From contig JAFXDD010000003.1 in NCBI GenBank assembly GCA_017516285.1, positions 1 to 64,000 on the forward strand: a stretch of 64,000 nt of DNA. Reading direction: 5' to 3'. Position numbers and translations under genes: made by a program. The DNA is from Lachnospiraceae bacterium (GTDB taxonomy: Bacteria > Bacillota_A > Clostridia > Lachnospirales > Lachnospiraceae). The first letter of the stretch is position 1, and each line of letters starts with the position of its first letter. The notes under the pieces are model-generated. The model ran no database searches, was not told the DNA's origin, and saw only the letters and a list, made by a program, of their open reading frames with translations. Shown here one piece after another: positions 9,128-17,020 of the stretch.

Positions 9128-10879
9128 TTGGAAAAATGGTTTTTAAAAAATAAAAAAGGAGATGCGTCCTGTCTGGCAGACGCTCTTCAAATCAGCCCGG
9201 TTCTTGCTAAGATTTTGATTAACAGAGATGTGCGTACTGTGGAACAGGCAAGGGTTTATTTGCAGGGAGATTTAGGGGGCTTACATGCTCCCTATTTATT
9301 AAAGGACTGTGAAAAGGCGGCAGATATTATCCGAGAGAAAGTACGAGCTGGTAAATATATTCGTATTATAGGTGACTATGACTGTGATGGTATTTGTGCC
9401 ACCTTTATATTGTGGAGTATTCTTAAAGAATTGGGGGCAAGCGTAGATTATTGTCTGCCTCATCGTATTAAGGATGGTTATGGGCTTAATATTTCCATGG
9501 TAGAAGATGCAGTGAGAGATGGCATGGACACTATACTCACCTGTGACAATGGTATTGCGGCACTGGAGCAGATTACTTTTGCCAAAGAGCAGGGGCTGAC
9601 GGTCATTGTGACCGACCATCATGAGGTACCATTTACAGAGAAAAATGGTGTGCATACTTATCACCTGCCTCCTGCGGATGCCGTGGTCGATATAAAGCAG
9701 GAGGATGATCTATATCCCTTTAAGGGCATCTGCGGTGCGGTTACAGCCTGGAAATTAGGTCAGGTGCTTTTAGGGGAGGAGCATCCGATAATAAAGAGTC
9801 TGATTCCTTACGCGGCGCTTGCTACGGTGTGTGATGTGATGGAGCTGGTGGATGAGAACCGTGTGCTTGTGAAGGAAGGATTACGCATTTTGAACCATCA
9901 TCCGCCGGTTGGTCTGGAGGCTTTAATAAAGGCTTATGATTTAAAGGATAAGCAGGTGCAGGCCTATCATCTGGGCTTTATGATTGGGCCTTGTCTCAAT
10001 GCTACAGGACGCCTGGAAACAGCGGAATATGCTTTAAAGCTTCTTACGATGGACGACCCGGAGCAAGCCTTTGTGTATGCCAACGAATTAAAGACCTTGA
10101 ATGACACCCGCAAAAATTTAACCGTGCAGAATACCGAGAAGGCTATTCGGGAATTAAAAGAGGCAGGACGTAATCAGGATAAAGTCATTGTGATGTATTT
10201 GCCGGAGTGTCACGAAAGTCTGGCAGGCATTATTGCAGGGCGTATCAGGGAGGTTTGCCATAGACCCACACTGGTATTTACCAAATCTGAGGAGGGGGTT
10301 AAGGCCTCCGGCCGTTCTATGGAATGCTATGATATGTTTACACAGTTGAGTGCCTGCAAAGATTTGTTTACCAAATTTGGCGGTCATAAAATGGCGGCAG
10401 GTTTGTCCATGGCTCATGAAGGAGACATTGAAGTGCTGCGAGAGCGTCTGCAGGAAAACTGTACCCTGGCCAAGGAGGATTTTATAGAAAAGGTTCACAT
10501 CGATGTGGCAATGCCCATGTCTATGGCTAGTCTTACGCTTGCCAAGGAATTGGAGAAGTTGGAGCCTTTTGGCACAGGAAATTTAAGACCTCTTTTTGCA
10601 GAAAAGGATTTAACTCTAACAAACGGTCAGATTATGGGACATAAGGGAAATGCGGCCAGATATACCGTAAAATCTTTAGACGGCACCACTCATCAGGTAG
10701 TCTTGTTTGGAGATTTGCAGCCCTTTCATGATTTCCTGGAAGAAAAATACGGCCCGGGTGCAAGCGACAAGCTTTATCGATATACCTGTGCCTTTCCGAT
10801 TCACATGATTTATAGCCTGCAGGTAAATACCTACCAGATGCGGGAAAACTTACAGATACAGATGAAGTATTATTGTTAA
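9128..10879 (+). CDS. recJ: Single-stranded-DNA-specific 5'-3' exonuclease RecJ
   Basis: Exonuclease used in recombination and mismatch or base-excision repair. 583 residues with a TTG start at 9128: GGAG lies seven bases upstream and the nearest ATG is out of frame. DHH-family metal motifs are clear (GDYDCDG at residues 82-88 and TDHHE around D163). Later come LNATGRLETA, typical of RecJ motif V, and FGGHKMAAGLS of the DHHA1 domain near residue 420. The C-terminal OB-fold is present. Length is normal for Clostridia. It follows ppaC closely and ends before a strong bidirectional terminator. Confidence 0.93.
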   Translation: MEKWFLKNKKGDASCLADALQISPVLAKILINRDVRTVEQARVYLQGDLGGLHAPYLLKDCEKAADIIREKVRAGKYIRIIGDYDCDGICATFILWSILKELGASVDYCLPHRIKDGYGLNISMVEDAVRDGMDTILTCDNGIAALEQITFAKEQGLTVIVTDHHEVPFTEKNGVHTYHLPPADAVVDIKQEDDLYPFKGICGAVTAWKLGQVLLGEEHPIIKSLIPYAALATVCDVMELVDENRVLVKEGLRILNHHPPVGLEALIKAYDLKDKQVQAYHLGFMIGPCLNATGRLETAEYALKLLTMDDPEQAFVYANELKTLNDTRKNLTVQNTEKAIRELKEAGRNQDKVIVMYLPECHESLAGIIAGRIREVCHRPTLVFTKSEEGVKASGRSMECYDMFTQLSACKDLFTKFGGHKMAAGLSMAHEGDIEVLRERLQENCTLAKEDFIEKVHIDVAMPMSMASLTLAKELEKLEPFGTGNLRPLFAEKDLTLTNGQIMGHKGNAARYTVKSLDGTTHQVVLFGDLQPFHDFLEEKYGPGASDKLYRYTCAFPIHMIYSLQVNTYQMRENLQIQMKYYC

Positions 10880-11025
10880 AGGTAAGTAAATTCATGAAAG
10901 CATTTATTTTTTCTTTTTGATTTCTTTAGAAATTTAATTGCTTTTTTATGGTTTGTACATACTTCTAACACAATTTTACGATATAGTATATTACAGATAG
11001 TTGATACATTCACTATCTCCCCCTC

Positions 11026-11075
11026 ATAAGAAAACGCAAAAGACCAGGGAGACCTGGTCTTTTGTGTTTTCTTAT
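11026..11075. terminator. Strong bidirectional terminator between convergent genes
   Basis: 23-base arms (11026-11048 and 11053-11075), perfect except one G-U, around a GAGA tetraloop. It sits between the ends of recJ (+) and the deacetylase gene (-). The remaining 150 bases of this gap are AT-rich and I see nothing else in them. Confidence 0.88.
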
Positions 11076-11088
11076 GGCATTTTGGTGG

Positions 11089-11796
11089 TTACAACAACAC
11101 TTCCGCATTCGTCCCATAAAAGATATCATCTCGGCCACTGATCATTTCAAAAAATGCTTCCAGCTTTATCCATAGGTCCGGTGCATAGTCCATTTCGTAA
11201 GCATGGCCCCATATGTAGAAAATTTGCGGTTTGTCCGGGGTAAGTGCAAGAAAGTCCTGTCCCATTTTCATCAGCCTGTCAAATTCCATAATGTGGTAAA
11301 CATTTGGATTGAAACGATGGAGGTTATTTTGCAAATCCAAGCTGTCGGTATTTGTGATAGTACGGCAGTATCTGATACCGGTATTTTTCTTGATAATTTC
11401 GGCTACCCGGTCGTCATTGTTGATGCCACCGCAAGGGTAAGCCATACCCATTACATCATAACCTGCAAGCTCTGATAGATTTAGTCTGTCCTGTTCTACC
11501 TGATGTATGATTTCTTCTTCTGTGAGTTTAGTCAGATTTGGATGAGTTAGAGTATGAGCAGCCACTTCATGCCCGTCATAAACATATTTTACGTCTGTAG
11601 GGTCTACCTTATAGTGTGCAATACGCTGATTTTGCCTTATTAGTATACCCTTTTGACCCAATCGCTCTGAATTAAGATTAAAGGTACATTTAAGTCCGTA
11701 TTTATTCAGTAATTCAATTAATCGGATATCCTGAGTTACACCGTCATCGTAACTGAATGTCACTGCTTTTAGTTTTGTTTGATTTTTAAATTGCAT
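11089..11796 (-). CDS. Polysaccharide deacetylase (NodB/CE4) family protein
   Basis: 235 residues from the ATG at 11796; AAGGAGG lies about 12 bases upstream, inside the longer GTG frame beginning at 11841, which argues against that longer start. The NodB-type motifs are visible: TFSYDDG (residues ~14-20) for the catalytic Asp and metal Asp, HTLTHPN for the two metal His, and AYPCGG. CE4 enzymes remove N-acetyl groups from chitin, peptidoglycan or exopolysaccharide. No signal peptide or membrane anchor, unlike cell-wall-acting members, so it is probably intracellular and its substrate is uncertain. Monocistronic. Confidence 0.85.
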   Translation of the reverse strand: MQFKNQTKLKAVTFSYDDGVTQDIRLIELLNKYGLKCTFNLNSERLGQKGILIRQNQRIAHYKVDPTDVKYVYDGHEVAAHTLTHPNLTKLTEEEIIHQVEQDRLNLSELAGYDVMGMAYPCGGINNDDRVAEIIKKNTGIRYCRTITNTDSLDLQNNLHRFNPNVYHIMEFDRLMKMGQDFLALTPDKPQIFYIWGHAYEMDYAPDLWIKLEAFFEMISGRDDIFYGTNAEVLL

Positions 11797-11866
11797 AGAA
11801 GTTACGTGCCTCCTTAAGTGATTATAAAGGTATTCTAGCACTAATTAGAAAATTAGTAAAGCTCCG

Positions 11867-11896
11867 TTCATATTTTCTTGACCTGTCCAATATAAT
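11867..11896 (+). promoter_or_regulatory. Sigma-E-type promoter of the spoIIIA operon
   Basis: TTCATATT (11867-11874), 14-base spacer, AATATAAT (11889-11896). This closely fits the mother-cell sigma-E consensus (KMATATT, 13-15 bases, CATACAAT), which drives spoIIIA in Bacillus subtilis. Confidence 0.72.
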
Positions 11897-11899
11897 GAA

Positions 11900-11920
11900 G
11901 TAACAGTCTATGACTGTTAC
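11900..11920. promoter_or_regulatory. Perfect inverted repeat at the spoIIIA transcription start
   Basis: GTAACAGTC, TAT, GACTGTTAC: nine perfectly paired bases with a three-base loop, starting four bases after the sigma-E -10 element. It could be an operator or a 5' mRNA stabilising hairpin. No typical SpoIIID site was recognised. Confidence 0.6.
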
Positions 11921-11958
11921 ATAATAAAGCAAGCATAACCGGTGCAAAGGAGGAACAT

Positions 11959-12852
11959 ATGCGTCAGTTATTACCGGAGAGCTATTTGAAGCGTTGGAAT
12001 TTGCTGGATGTTAGAAAGGACAAACTGCAGGAAATACGAGTGCGTGTAGACAGACCTCTGATGCTGACCTATGAAGGTATAGAGCAGGAGAAAAGGGAAA
12101 TAAAGGTACAAAAAGGAGATGTTGAGCAGATTTTCCAGTGGTTATGTGGGTATGGCGCTTATGCTTACAAGGAGGAATTGGCTAAAGGATATATAACTAT
12201 ACAGGGTGGGCATCGTGTAGGTATTGGAGGTCAGGTGTTGTTTGATGTAAGTGGTAAGGTAACCAATATGAAATATATCAGCAGTATGCTTATACGTGTC
12301 AGTCATGATGTCAGAGGGGTTGCCGGGGAGCTTTTAGACAGGCTGTATAAGGATGGAAAGCTGCAAAATACGCTTATTTTATCACCACCGGGCTGTGGTA
12401 AAACTACGATGCTGAGAGATTTGGTGCGTTATGTGTCAGAGGGAAATATGCATTGTAACGGGCAGAATGTAAGTCTGATTGATGAAAGGGAGGAGCTGGC
12501 AGCAAGTTATATGGGAGCACCTACTCTGGATGTGGGCAGACGGACGGATGTGATTTCAGGCTGTGAAAAGGCTATAGCTATGGAAATGTGTTTGCGTGCA
12601 TTAGGACCGGAGGTGGTAGCGGTGGACGAGGTGTATAGTAATAAGGATTTGGAGGCAATCAAAAAGTTACATGGCTGCGGCTGCGTACTATTAGCAACCC
12701 ATCATGCTTATTCCTTTGAAGAGTTTGCAGAAAAGCCTTTTGGAATAGAGGTACTTAAGGGGAAATTGTTTCAGCGATTTGTATTACTTGGAAAGCAGGA
12801 AGGCAGGTATGTTATAAAAAATGTATTTTCCGAAGGTGCTGCACATGTTTGA
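11959..12852 (+). CDS. spoIIIAA: Stage III sporulation protein AA (ATPase)
   Basis: ATPase of the SpoIIIA-SpoIIQ channel linking mother cell and forespore; related to type II/IV secretion ATPases. 297 residues; AAAGGAGG precedes the ATG. Walker A is PPGCGKTT (~residues 142-149), a Walker-B-like region is VVAVDEVYS, and LIDEREEL comes between. First gene of a complete eight-gene operon in standard order. Transcription by sigma-E in the mother cell is suggested by the promoter upstream. Confidence 0.95.
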   Translation: MRQLLPESYLKRWNLLDVRKDKLQEIRVRVDRPLMLTYEGIEQEKREIKVQKGDVEQIFQWLCGYGAYAYKEELAKGYITIQGGHRVGIGGQVLFDVSGKVTNMKYISSMLIRVSHDVRGVAGELLDRLYKDGKLQNTLILSPPGCGKTTMLRDLVRYVSEGNMHCNGQNVSLIDEREELAASYMGAPTLDVGRRTDVISGCEKAIAMEMCLRALGPEVVAVDEVYSNKDLEAIKKLHGCGCVLLATHHAYSFEEFAEKPFGIEVLKGKLFQRFVLLGKQEGRYVIKNVFSEGAAHV

Positions 12853-12876
12853 AAATCAGAGTAGAGGAGGACAGGC

Positions 12877-13389
12877 ATGAAATGGTTTATGGTAATATGG
12901 CTACTGACCGCAGGAATAGGTTTTTCTTTTAGTGTGGTAACAGAGCGTAAAAAGGAGTTGCAGTTTTTAAAAGAAATGGAACATAGTCTGGCCAGACTGG
13001 CATATTATATGTATCAGTGGAGGATGCCGGTGGAAGAGGCGGTGGCACATACTTGCGAGGAAGAGAAGGGGGTACTGCTTGATTTTTACAAAAGTATAAT
13101 CTTTTATTTAAAGGAACGGCAGACGGAGGATTTGGGGCAGCTGTGGCAGGAAAAAAGTAAGGAACTATTTCAAAAAGTAAAGCTTTCTGAAGAAATAAAA
13201 AAGCTTTGGCAGGAGTGTTTTTTTCATATTCCAATGGAACCGGAAGCGCTTCACAAAAGGCTGTCTCTTCGGATAGAGGAAATAGAAGCACATAGGATTT
13301 TCATGCAGGAAAAGTACAAAAGTGAACAGAGGCTTATAATGACCATGGGTTTTTTTACCAGTGCATTTCTTTGCCTGATATTATGGTAG
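12877..13389 (+). CDS. spoIIIAB: Stage III sporulation protein AB
   Basis: 170 residues with AGAGGAGG-type site before the ATG. An N-terminal hydrophobic helix (residues ~3-20), a helical soluble domain and a C-terminal membrane segment (FFTSAFLCLILW) match SpoIIIAB, which resembles GspF-type secretion proteins and is embedded in the mother-cell-derived membrane around the forespore. Position between spoIIIAA and spoIIIAC confirms the assignment. Confidence 0.92.
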   Translation: MKWFMVIWLLTAGIGFSFSVVTERKKELQFLKEMEHSLARLAYYMYQWRMPVEEAVAHTCEEEKGVLLDFYKSIIFYLKERQTEDLGQLWQEKSKELFQKVKLSEEIKKLWQECFFHIPMEPEALHKRLSLRIEEIEAHRIFMQEKYKSEQRLIMTMGFFTSAFLCLILW

Positions 13390-13401
13390 TGAGGATAGTT
13401 T

Positions 13402-13596
13402 ATGGAAATAGGATTGATTTTTCGTATTGCGGCAGTTGGGATATTGGTGACCATATTATCGCAGATTTTAAAGCACAGCGGAAGGGATGAGCATGCCTTT
13501 TTAATCAGTCTGGCTGCACTGGTATTGGTTATGAGCTGGGTGGTGCCCTATATTTATGAGCTGTTTTCTGCAATGCAGACGTTATTTTCTTTGTAG
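13402..13596 (+). CDS. spoIIIAC: Stage III sporulation protein AC
   Basis: 64 residues, two membrane segments (residues ~5-22 and ~33-60) joined by a short loop with KHSGRDEHAF. This is the usual length and layout of SpoIIIAC, a small membrane part of the feeding-tube complex. It starts 12 bases after spoIIIAB ends. Confidence 0.93.
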   Translation: MEIGLIFRIAAVGILVTILSQILKHSGRDEHAFLISLAALVLVMSWVVPYIYELFSAMQTLFSL

Positions 13597-13605
13597 GGGG
13601 CTTAT

Positions 13606-13992
13606 ATGGAAGTATTAAGAATAGCCGGGCTTGCGCTTTTAGGTGTGTGTACGGCCATGTTTTTAAAAAGCGGTAAAGGAGAGTATAGCACGCTTGTGGG
13701 ACTTGCCATGGCCTTGCTGGTATGTGGTTATGTAGTCATAAACCTGATTGAGGTAGTGACCACTATAGAAGGGATTTGGAGACGCATTGCCGGGGATACC
13801 TCCTTCTTACATATTTTGCTGCGTATTGTGGGGATTACGTATATTTCGGACTTGACTGCCGGAATTTGCAAGGAATGTGGATATGCAGTATTGGCCGGAC
13901 AGGTTACCATTGCCGGCAAAATGGGTGTCATTCTGGCCGGTTTTCCTATTTTTATGAATTTGTTGGAGTTTGTCATGGGATTGGGAGCTTGA
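13606..13992 (+). CDS. spoIIIAD: Stage III sporulation protein AD
   Basis: 128 residues; GGGGG-rich site just before the ATG. Three or four membrane helices; the family pattern with KSGKGEYS near residue 23 and SDLTAGICKECGYAVLA around residue 82 is present. Like SpoIIIAC, to which its N-terminal half is related, it belongs to the membrane part of the channel. Starts nine bases after spoIIIAC and ends three bases before spoIIIAE. Confidence 0.93.
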   Translation: MEVLRIAGLALLGVCTAMFLKSGKGEYSTLVGLAMALLVCGYVVINLIEVVTTIEGIWRRIAGDTSFLHILLRIVGITYISDLTAGICKECGYAVLAGQVTIAGKMGVILAGFPIFMNLLEFVMGLGA

Positions 13993-13995
13993 GAT

Positions 13996-15033
13996 ATGGA
14001 AAATATGGATTTAGGACAGCTCGCCGGGGATTTATTTCAGGGCTTTCAGATAGATGGTGTTGGGCTGGTGGAAGCGGTCCGTTTGGGGGATATTGGACAG
14101 GCAATATCGATTTTCTGGAATGCGGTATTAGAGACGCTAGGTCGTCCGGTAGGTTATTTAAAGGAGTATTTGATAGCACTTGTAGTGTTGGGCATAGGAG
14201 CCTGCATATTAAAGCAGTTGGGACTGTTTTTTAAGGATTCCCAGGTACAAAAAATTGGATTTTGGATTGTGTATTTGATTTTAGCAAGTCAATTACTTTC
14301 TTTATATTATAATGGAGAGACGGTAGCGAAAGAGTGTCTTACCCATTTGATTTCCTTTGGAAATGTATTTGTTCCGGTGTTTTCCGTGGTGCTGACAGTG
14401 GCATCGGGAAGCATAACCGGAGCCGGTTATATTGCTACGTTGTTGTTTATTATTTATATCATTGAGCGGTTTTTAATGGTGATTATGTTGCCCATGGTGG
14501 AAGGGTATATGCTTCTTAGTCTTTTGGGAGCTCTTTGGCAAAAGGACAGGGTGGAAAAACTGATGGAGCTGTTTGAAAAGGGGTTTGTCTGGGGGTTTAA
14601 AGGGATGTTTGCTGCCATTACAGGTATCGGAGTGCTGCAGTCTATGATTTTACCCTATGTGGATCATACCAAAACAGGTGCCTTAAAAAAAATAATAGAT
14701 TTAATTCCCGGCGTGGGAGGTGTGGCCGGCAGCACTCTGGAGATGATTTCCGGCTCAGCAGTACTTTTAAAAAATGGCATCGGCGTAATTGGTGTGATAC
14801 TGCTTTTGCTCGTAGCAGCTGTTCCGTTAATAAAAATTGCCATGATATGTCTGGTCATGAAGGTGGCAGCAGTGGCTTATGGTTTGTTTGGAGAAAAGCA
14901 GATGACCTGGTGTGCAGACAAGCTGGGAATGGCAGAGGGCTATTTGTGGAAAATTACGGGTTGTGGGACACTATTGTTTTTGTTATGGATTGTGCTGGCA
15001 GTATACACCACAAATCAAAGGCTGATGATGTAG
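13996..15033 (+). CDS. spoIIIAE: Stage III sporulation protein AE
   Basis: 345 residues with about seven to eight membrane helices, matching SpoIIIAE, the large polytopic component of the channel. The C-terminal half carries the conserved IPGVGG..GSTLEMISGSAVLLKNGIGV-type region. Unlike the B. subtilis protein, which as I remember begins with a cleavable signal peptide, this one starts with a short acidic soluble stretch (MENMDLGQLAGDLFQG), and a stop codon immediately upstream in frame excludes an extension. It is about 50 residues shorter than the Bacillus protein as a result. Confidence 0.93.
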   Translation: MENMDLGQLAGDLFQGFQIDGVGLVEAVRLGDIGQAISIFWNAVLETLGRPVGYLKEYLIALVVLGIGACILKQLGLFFKDSQVQKIGFWIVYLILASQLLSLYYNGETVAKECLTHLISFGNVFVPVFSVVLTVASGSITGAGYIATLLFIIYIIERFLMVIMLPMVEGYMLLSLLGALWQKDRVEKLMELFEKGFVWGFKGMFAAITGIGVLQSMILPYVDHTKTGALKKIIDLIPGVGGVAGSTLEMISGSAVLLKNGIGVIGVILLLLVAAVPLIKIAMICLVMKVAAVAYGLFGEKQMTWCADKLGMAEGYLWKITGCGTLLFLLWIVLAVYTTNQRLMM

Positions 15034-15042
15034 AGGAGGCTT

Positions 15043-15471
15043 ATGCAATTTATAATAGAAGGAATTCGCAAGGTAGTGGTATTGGTACTTTTGATGGAGC
15101 TGGTGTTGCAGCTTCAATCCGGTAAGCAATATGAGCAGTATATCAGAATGCTAGTGGGGATCATGGTGGTGTATAGTCTAATTAGCGGTATTTTGGGTGT
15201 ATTTACCGGTGTGGAGGACCGCCTTTTAGCCCCCATGGAGGAGTTTCAGTGGGCCGGGGACTGGTATTTTTCTTTTGAGGAGGAGGCTTGGTCAGAAATT
15301 GCTCAGGCTGGTGAAGAAATATCGGAAGCATCGGATAGCACGCAAAACGTAGGAGCAGTCTCGGAAGGAGTGGGCAATTTAGAAGTTCAGGTAAACATTG
15401 CCCCAATATCTCAAATTAATATAGGGGAAATAAAAATACAAGAAATCAGTAGAACAGGAGGCTTGCCATGA
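15043..15471 (+). CDS. spoIIIAF: Stage III sporulation protein AF
   Basis: 142 residues; two N-terminal membrane helices (residues ~8-26 and ~36-53) followed by a soluble acidic tail. SpoIIIAF in Bacillus is about 200 residues and forms a ring-building-motif domain; the shorter tail here ends with a beta-type stretch (VQVNIAPISQINIGEIKIQEI) that could be a trimmed version. The gene overlaps spoIIIAG by four bases (ATGA), suggesting coupled translation. Confidence 0.88.
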   Translation: MQFIIEGIRKVVVLVLLMELVLQLQSGKQYEQYIRMLVGIMVVYSLISGILGVFTGVEDRLLAPMEEFQWAGDWYFSFEEEAWSEIAQAGEEISEASDSTQNVGAVSEGVGNLEVQVNIAPISQINIGEIKIQEISRTGGLP

Positions 15472-16139
15472 AATTGTCGGCACTTATAGAAAAAATTGCA
15501 AAAGCTTTAAAGGGTAATCATAACAGAAAACCCTTGTCCACTCAGGAAAAGTGGCTGCTTTTGTTGTTGTCGGGGGTGCTTTTGGCTGTCATTATATTTC
15601 CGTCAGGAAAAGATAAAAGCGGTGTGGCAGACGGCAGCAGCATTTTAAACGGGGCAGGAGGCAGTCTGTTTGGGGCAGAGCGTGACACAGAGGCTCAAAC
15701 TGCTTCGGAGCTTTATCTGTCAGGGAGTGGGAATATGACCCTGAACCAATATGAGGTATATTTGTCCCGAAAACTAGAAGAAATTATAACCCAGATTGAT
15801 GGGGCAGGTAAGGTGGAGGCATGGGTAACCTTAAAAAGCAGCAGTGAAAAAATATTTTTTGAAGAAAAGGAAAGTGATATTACCAGTCTGGAAGAGGCTG
15901 ACAGTGTAGGCGGCACCCGCAGTGAAGAAACAAACAGTACGAAAAGAGCCGTTGTTACAGACAATAGCGGCAACCCTTATATAGTAAAAACGCTGCAGCC
16001 TGAGGTGGAGGGGGTACTGGTAGTGGCAGAAGGAGCCGGTGACAGTATCATAAAGAAAAATATATCCGAGGCTGTAGAGGTATTATTTGGCATAGATGCT
16101 CATAGAATTAAAGTAGCTAAGAAAAAAGTGGAGGAATAA
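15468..16139 (+). CDS. spoIIIAG: Stage III sporulation protein AG
   Basis: 223 residues; one membrane helix (residues ~26-43), then an extracytoplasmic domain. SpoIIIAG forms a large ring in the intermembrane space. The C-terminal ring-building motif is represented by the region EGVLVVAEGAGDSIIKKNI and SEAVEVLFGID.HRIKVAKK near the end. Start overlaps the end of spoIIIAF. Confidence 0.93.
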   Translation: MKLSALIEKIAKALKGNHNRKPLSTQEKWLLLLLSGVLLAVIIFPSGKDKSGVADGSSILNGAGGSLFGAERDTEAQTASELYLSGSGNMTLNQYEVYLSRKLEEIITQIDGAGKVEAWVTLKSSSEKIFFEEKESDITSLEEADSVGGTRSEETNSTKRAVVTDNSGNPYIVKTLQPEVEGVLVVAEGAGDSIIKKNISEAVEVLFGIDAHRIKVAKKKVEE

Positions 16140-16140
16140 T

Positions 16141-16863
16141 ATGCATATGAAGGACATGGTAAAGAAAAATCAAGTGATGATTACAGCACTGGCTATCATG
16201 ATTGCTATCGCCGGTTATCTTCATTTCGCCGGAGAAGTGCCGGAGGATGGCTCCTTGGAAGCCAGTGCCGATGTAGCAAATCAAATCCAGATTGAAGACC
16301 AAATCAGTATCGAGGATTTGACTGCGGACTATGATTTAAATAGTCTGGATGACATCAGCGAGGAAGATTTGGCAGAAGCAGCAATGTTAGATGGTCTGGA
16401 TTCTACAGTGGATGTGGTGCTGGAGGACTACAGCGAGGAAGAAATGGTGGCTGTTCAGCCGGAAGATAATGAAATACCGGGAGATACGGTATACACTGCT
16501 TCTGCAGGTATTGCAACCATCTCCGAGGCAAAGCTTTTAAAGGAGCAGACAAGAGCTAAAAACAAGGAAACACTGCTTGAAATTATTGAAAATACGGATA
16601 TTGCAGATGCGCAAAAGCAGGAAGCCATTCAAAATATGATTTCCATGACCAATATCGCAGAAATGGAAACCGGCGCAGAAATTCTGCTTGAGGCAAAGGG
16701 CTTTGAAGATTGCATCGTCAGTATTTCCGATACCGGTGTAGATGTTGTAGTAAATGCTGCATCCTTAAGCGATGTGGAGCTGGCACAGATTGTAGACATA
16801 GTAAACCGCAAAACAGGTGTAAATGAAAGTGAAATTGTAATCAGTACAGTAAATGCGGATTAA
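16141..16863 (+). CDS. spoIIIAH: Stage III sporulation protein AH
   Basis: 240 residues; one N-terminal membrane helix (residues ~11-28), an acidic linker rich in Asp and Glu (~50-125) and a C-terminal YscJ/FliF-like ring-building domain (~130-240, ending NRKTGVNESEIVIS). SpoIIIAH binds forespore SpoIIQ across the intermembrane space. The very acidic linker is longer than in Bacillus. Last gene of the operon; a terminator follows. Confidence 0.93.
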   Translation: MHMKDMVKKNQVMITALAIMIAIAGYLHFAGEVPEDGSLEASADVANQIQIEDQISIEDLTADYDLNSLDDISEEDLAEAAMLDGLDSTVDVVLEDYSEEEMVAVQPEDNEIPGDTVYTASAGIATISEAKLLKEQTRAKNKETLLEIIENTDIADAQKQEAIQNMISMTNIAEMETGAEILLEAKGFEDCIVSISDTGVDVVVNAASLSDVELAQIVDIVNRKTGVNESEIVISTVNAD

Positions 16864-16870
16864 AGAGAGA

Positions 16871-16910
16871 GGATTATCAGAAACACTTCCGGGGTTTCTG
16901 GTAATCCTTT
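16871..16910 (+). terminator. Terminator of the spoIIIA operon
   Basis: Fourteen-base arms (16871-16884 and 16894-16907) with one G-U pair, followed by TTT. The tail is short but the stem is strong. Confidence 0.7.
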
Positions 16911-17020
16911 AAACATTTAGATAAAAGGTATTGACAATAAATCCTGGGGGTAAAATGAACATAGACATATTTGTAGAAGCATATATGTCAAAATAACGTG
17001 AATGGGAGACATACATAACT

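Noticed and set aside
16955..16996. 13-codon frame with a G-rich sequence before it, upstream of the repeat protein
   Set aside because: Too short and without amino-acid bias or an attenuator structure to call it a leader peptide.
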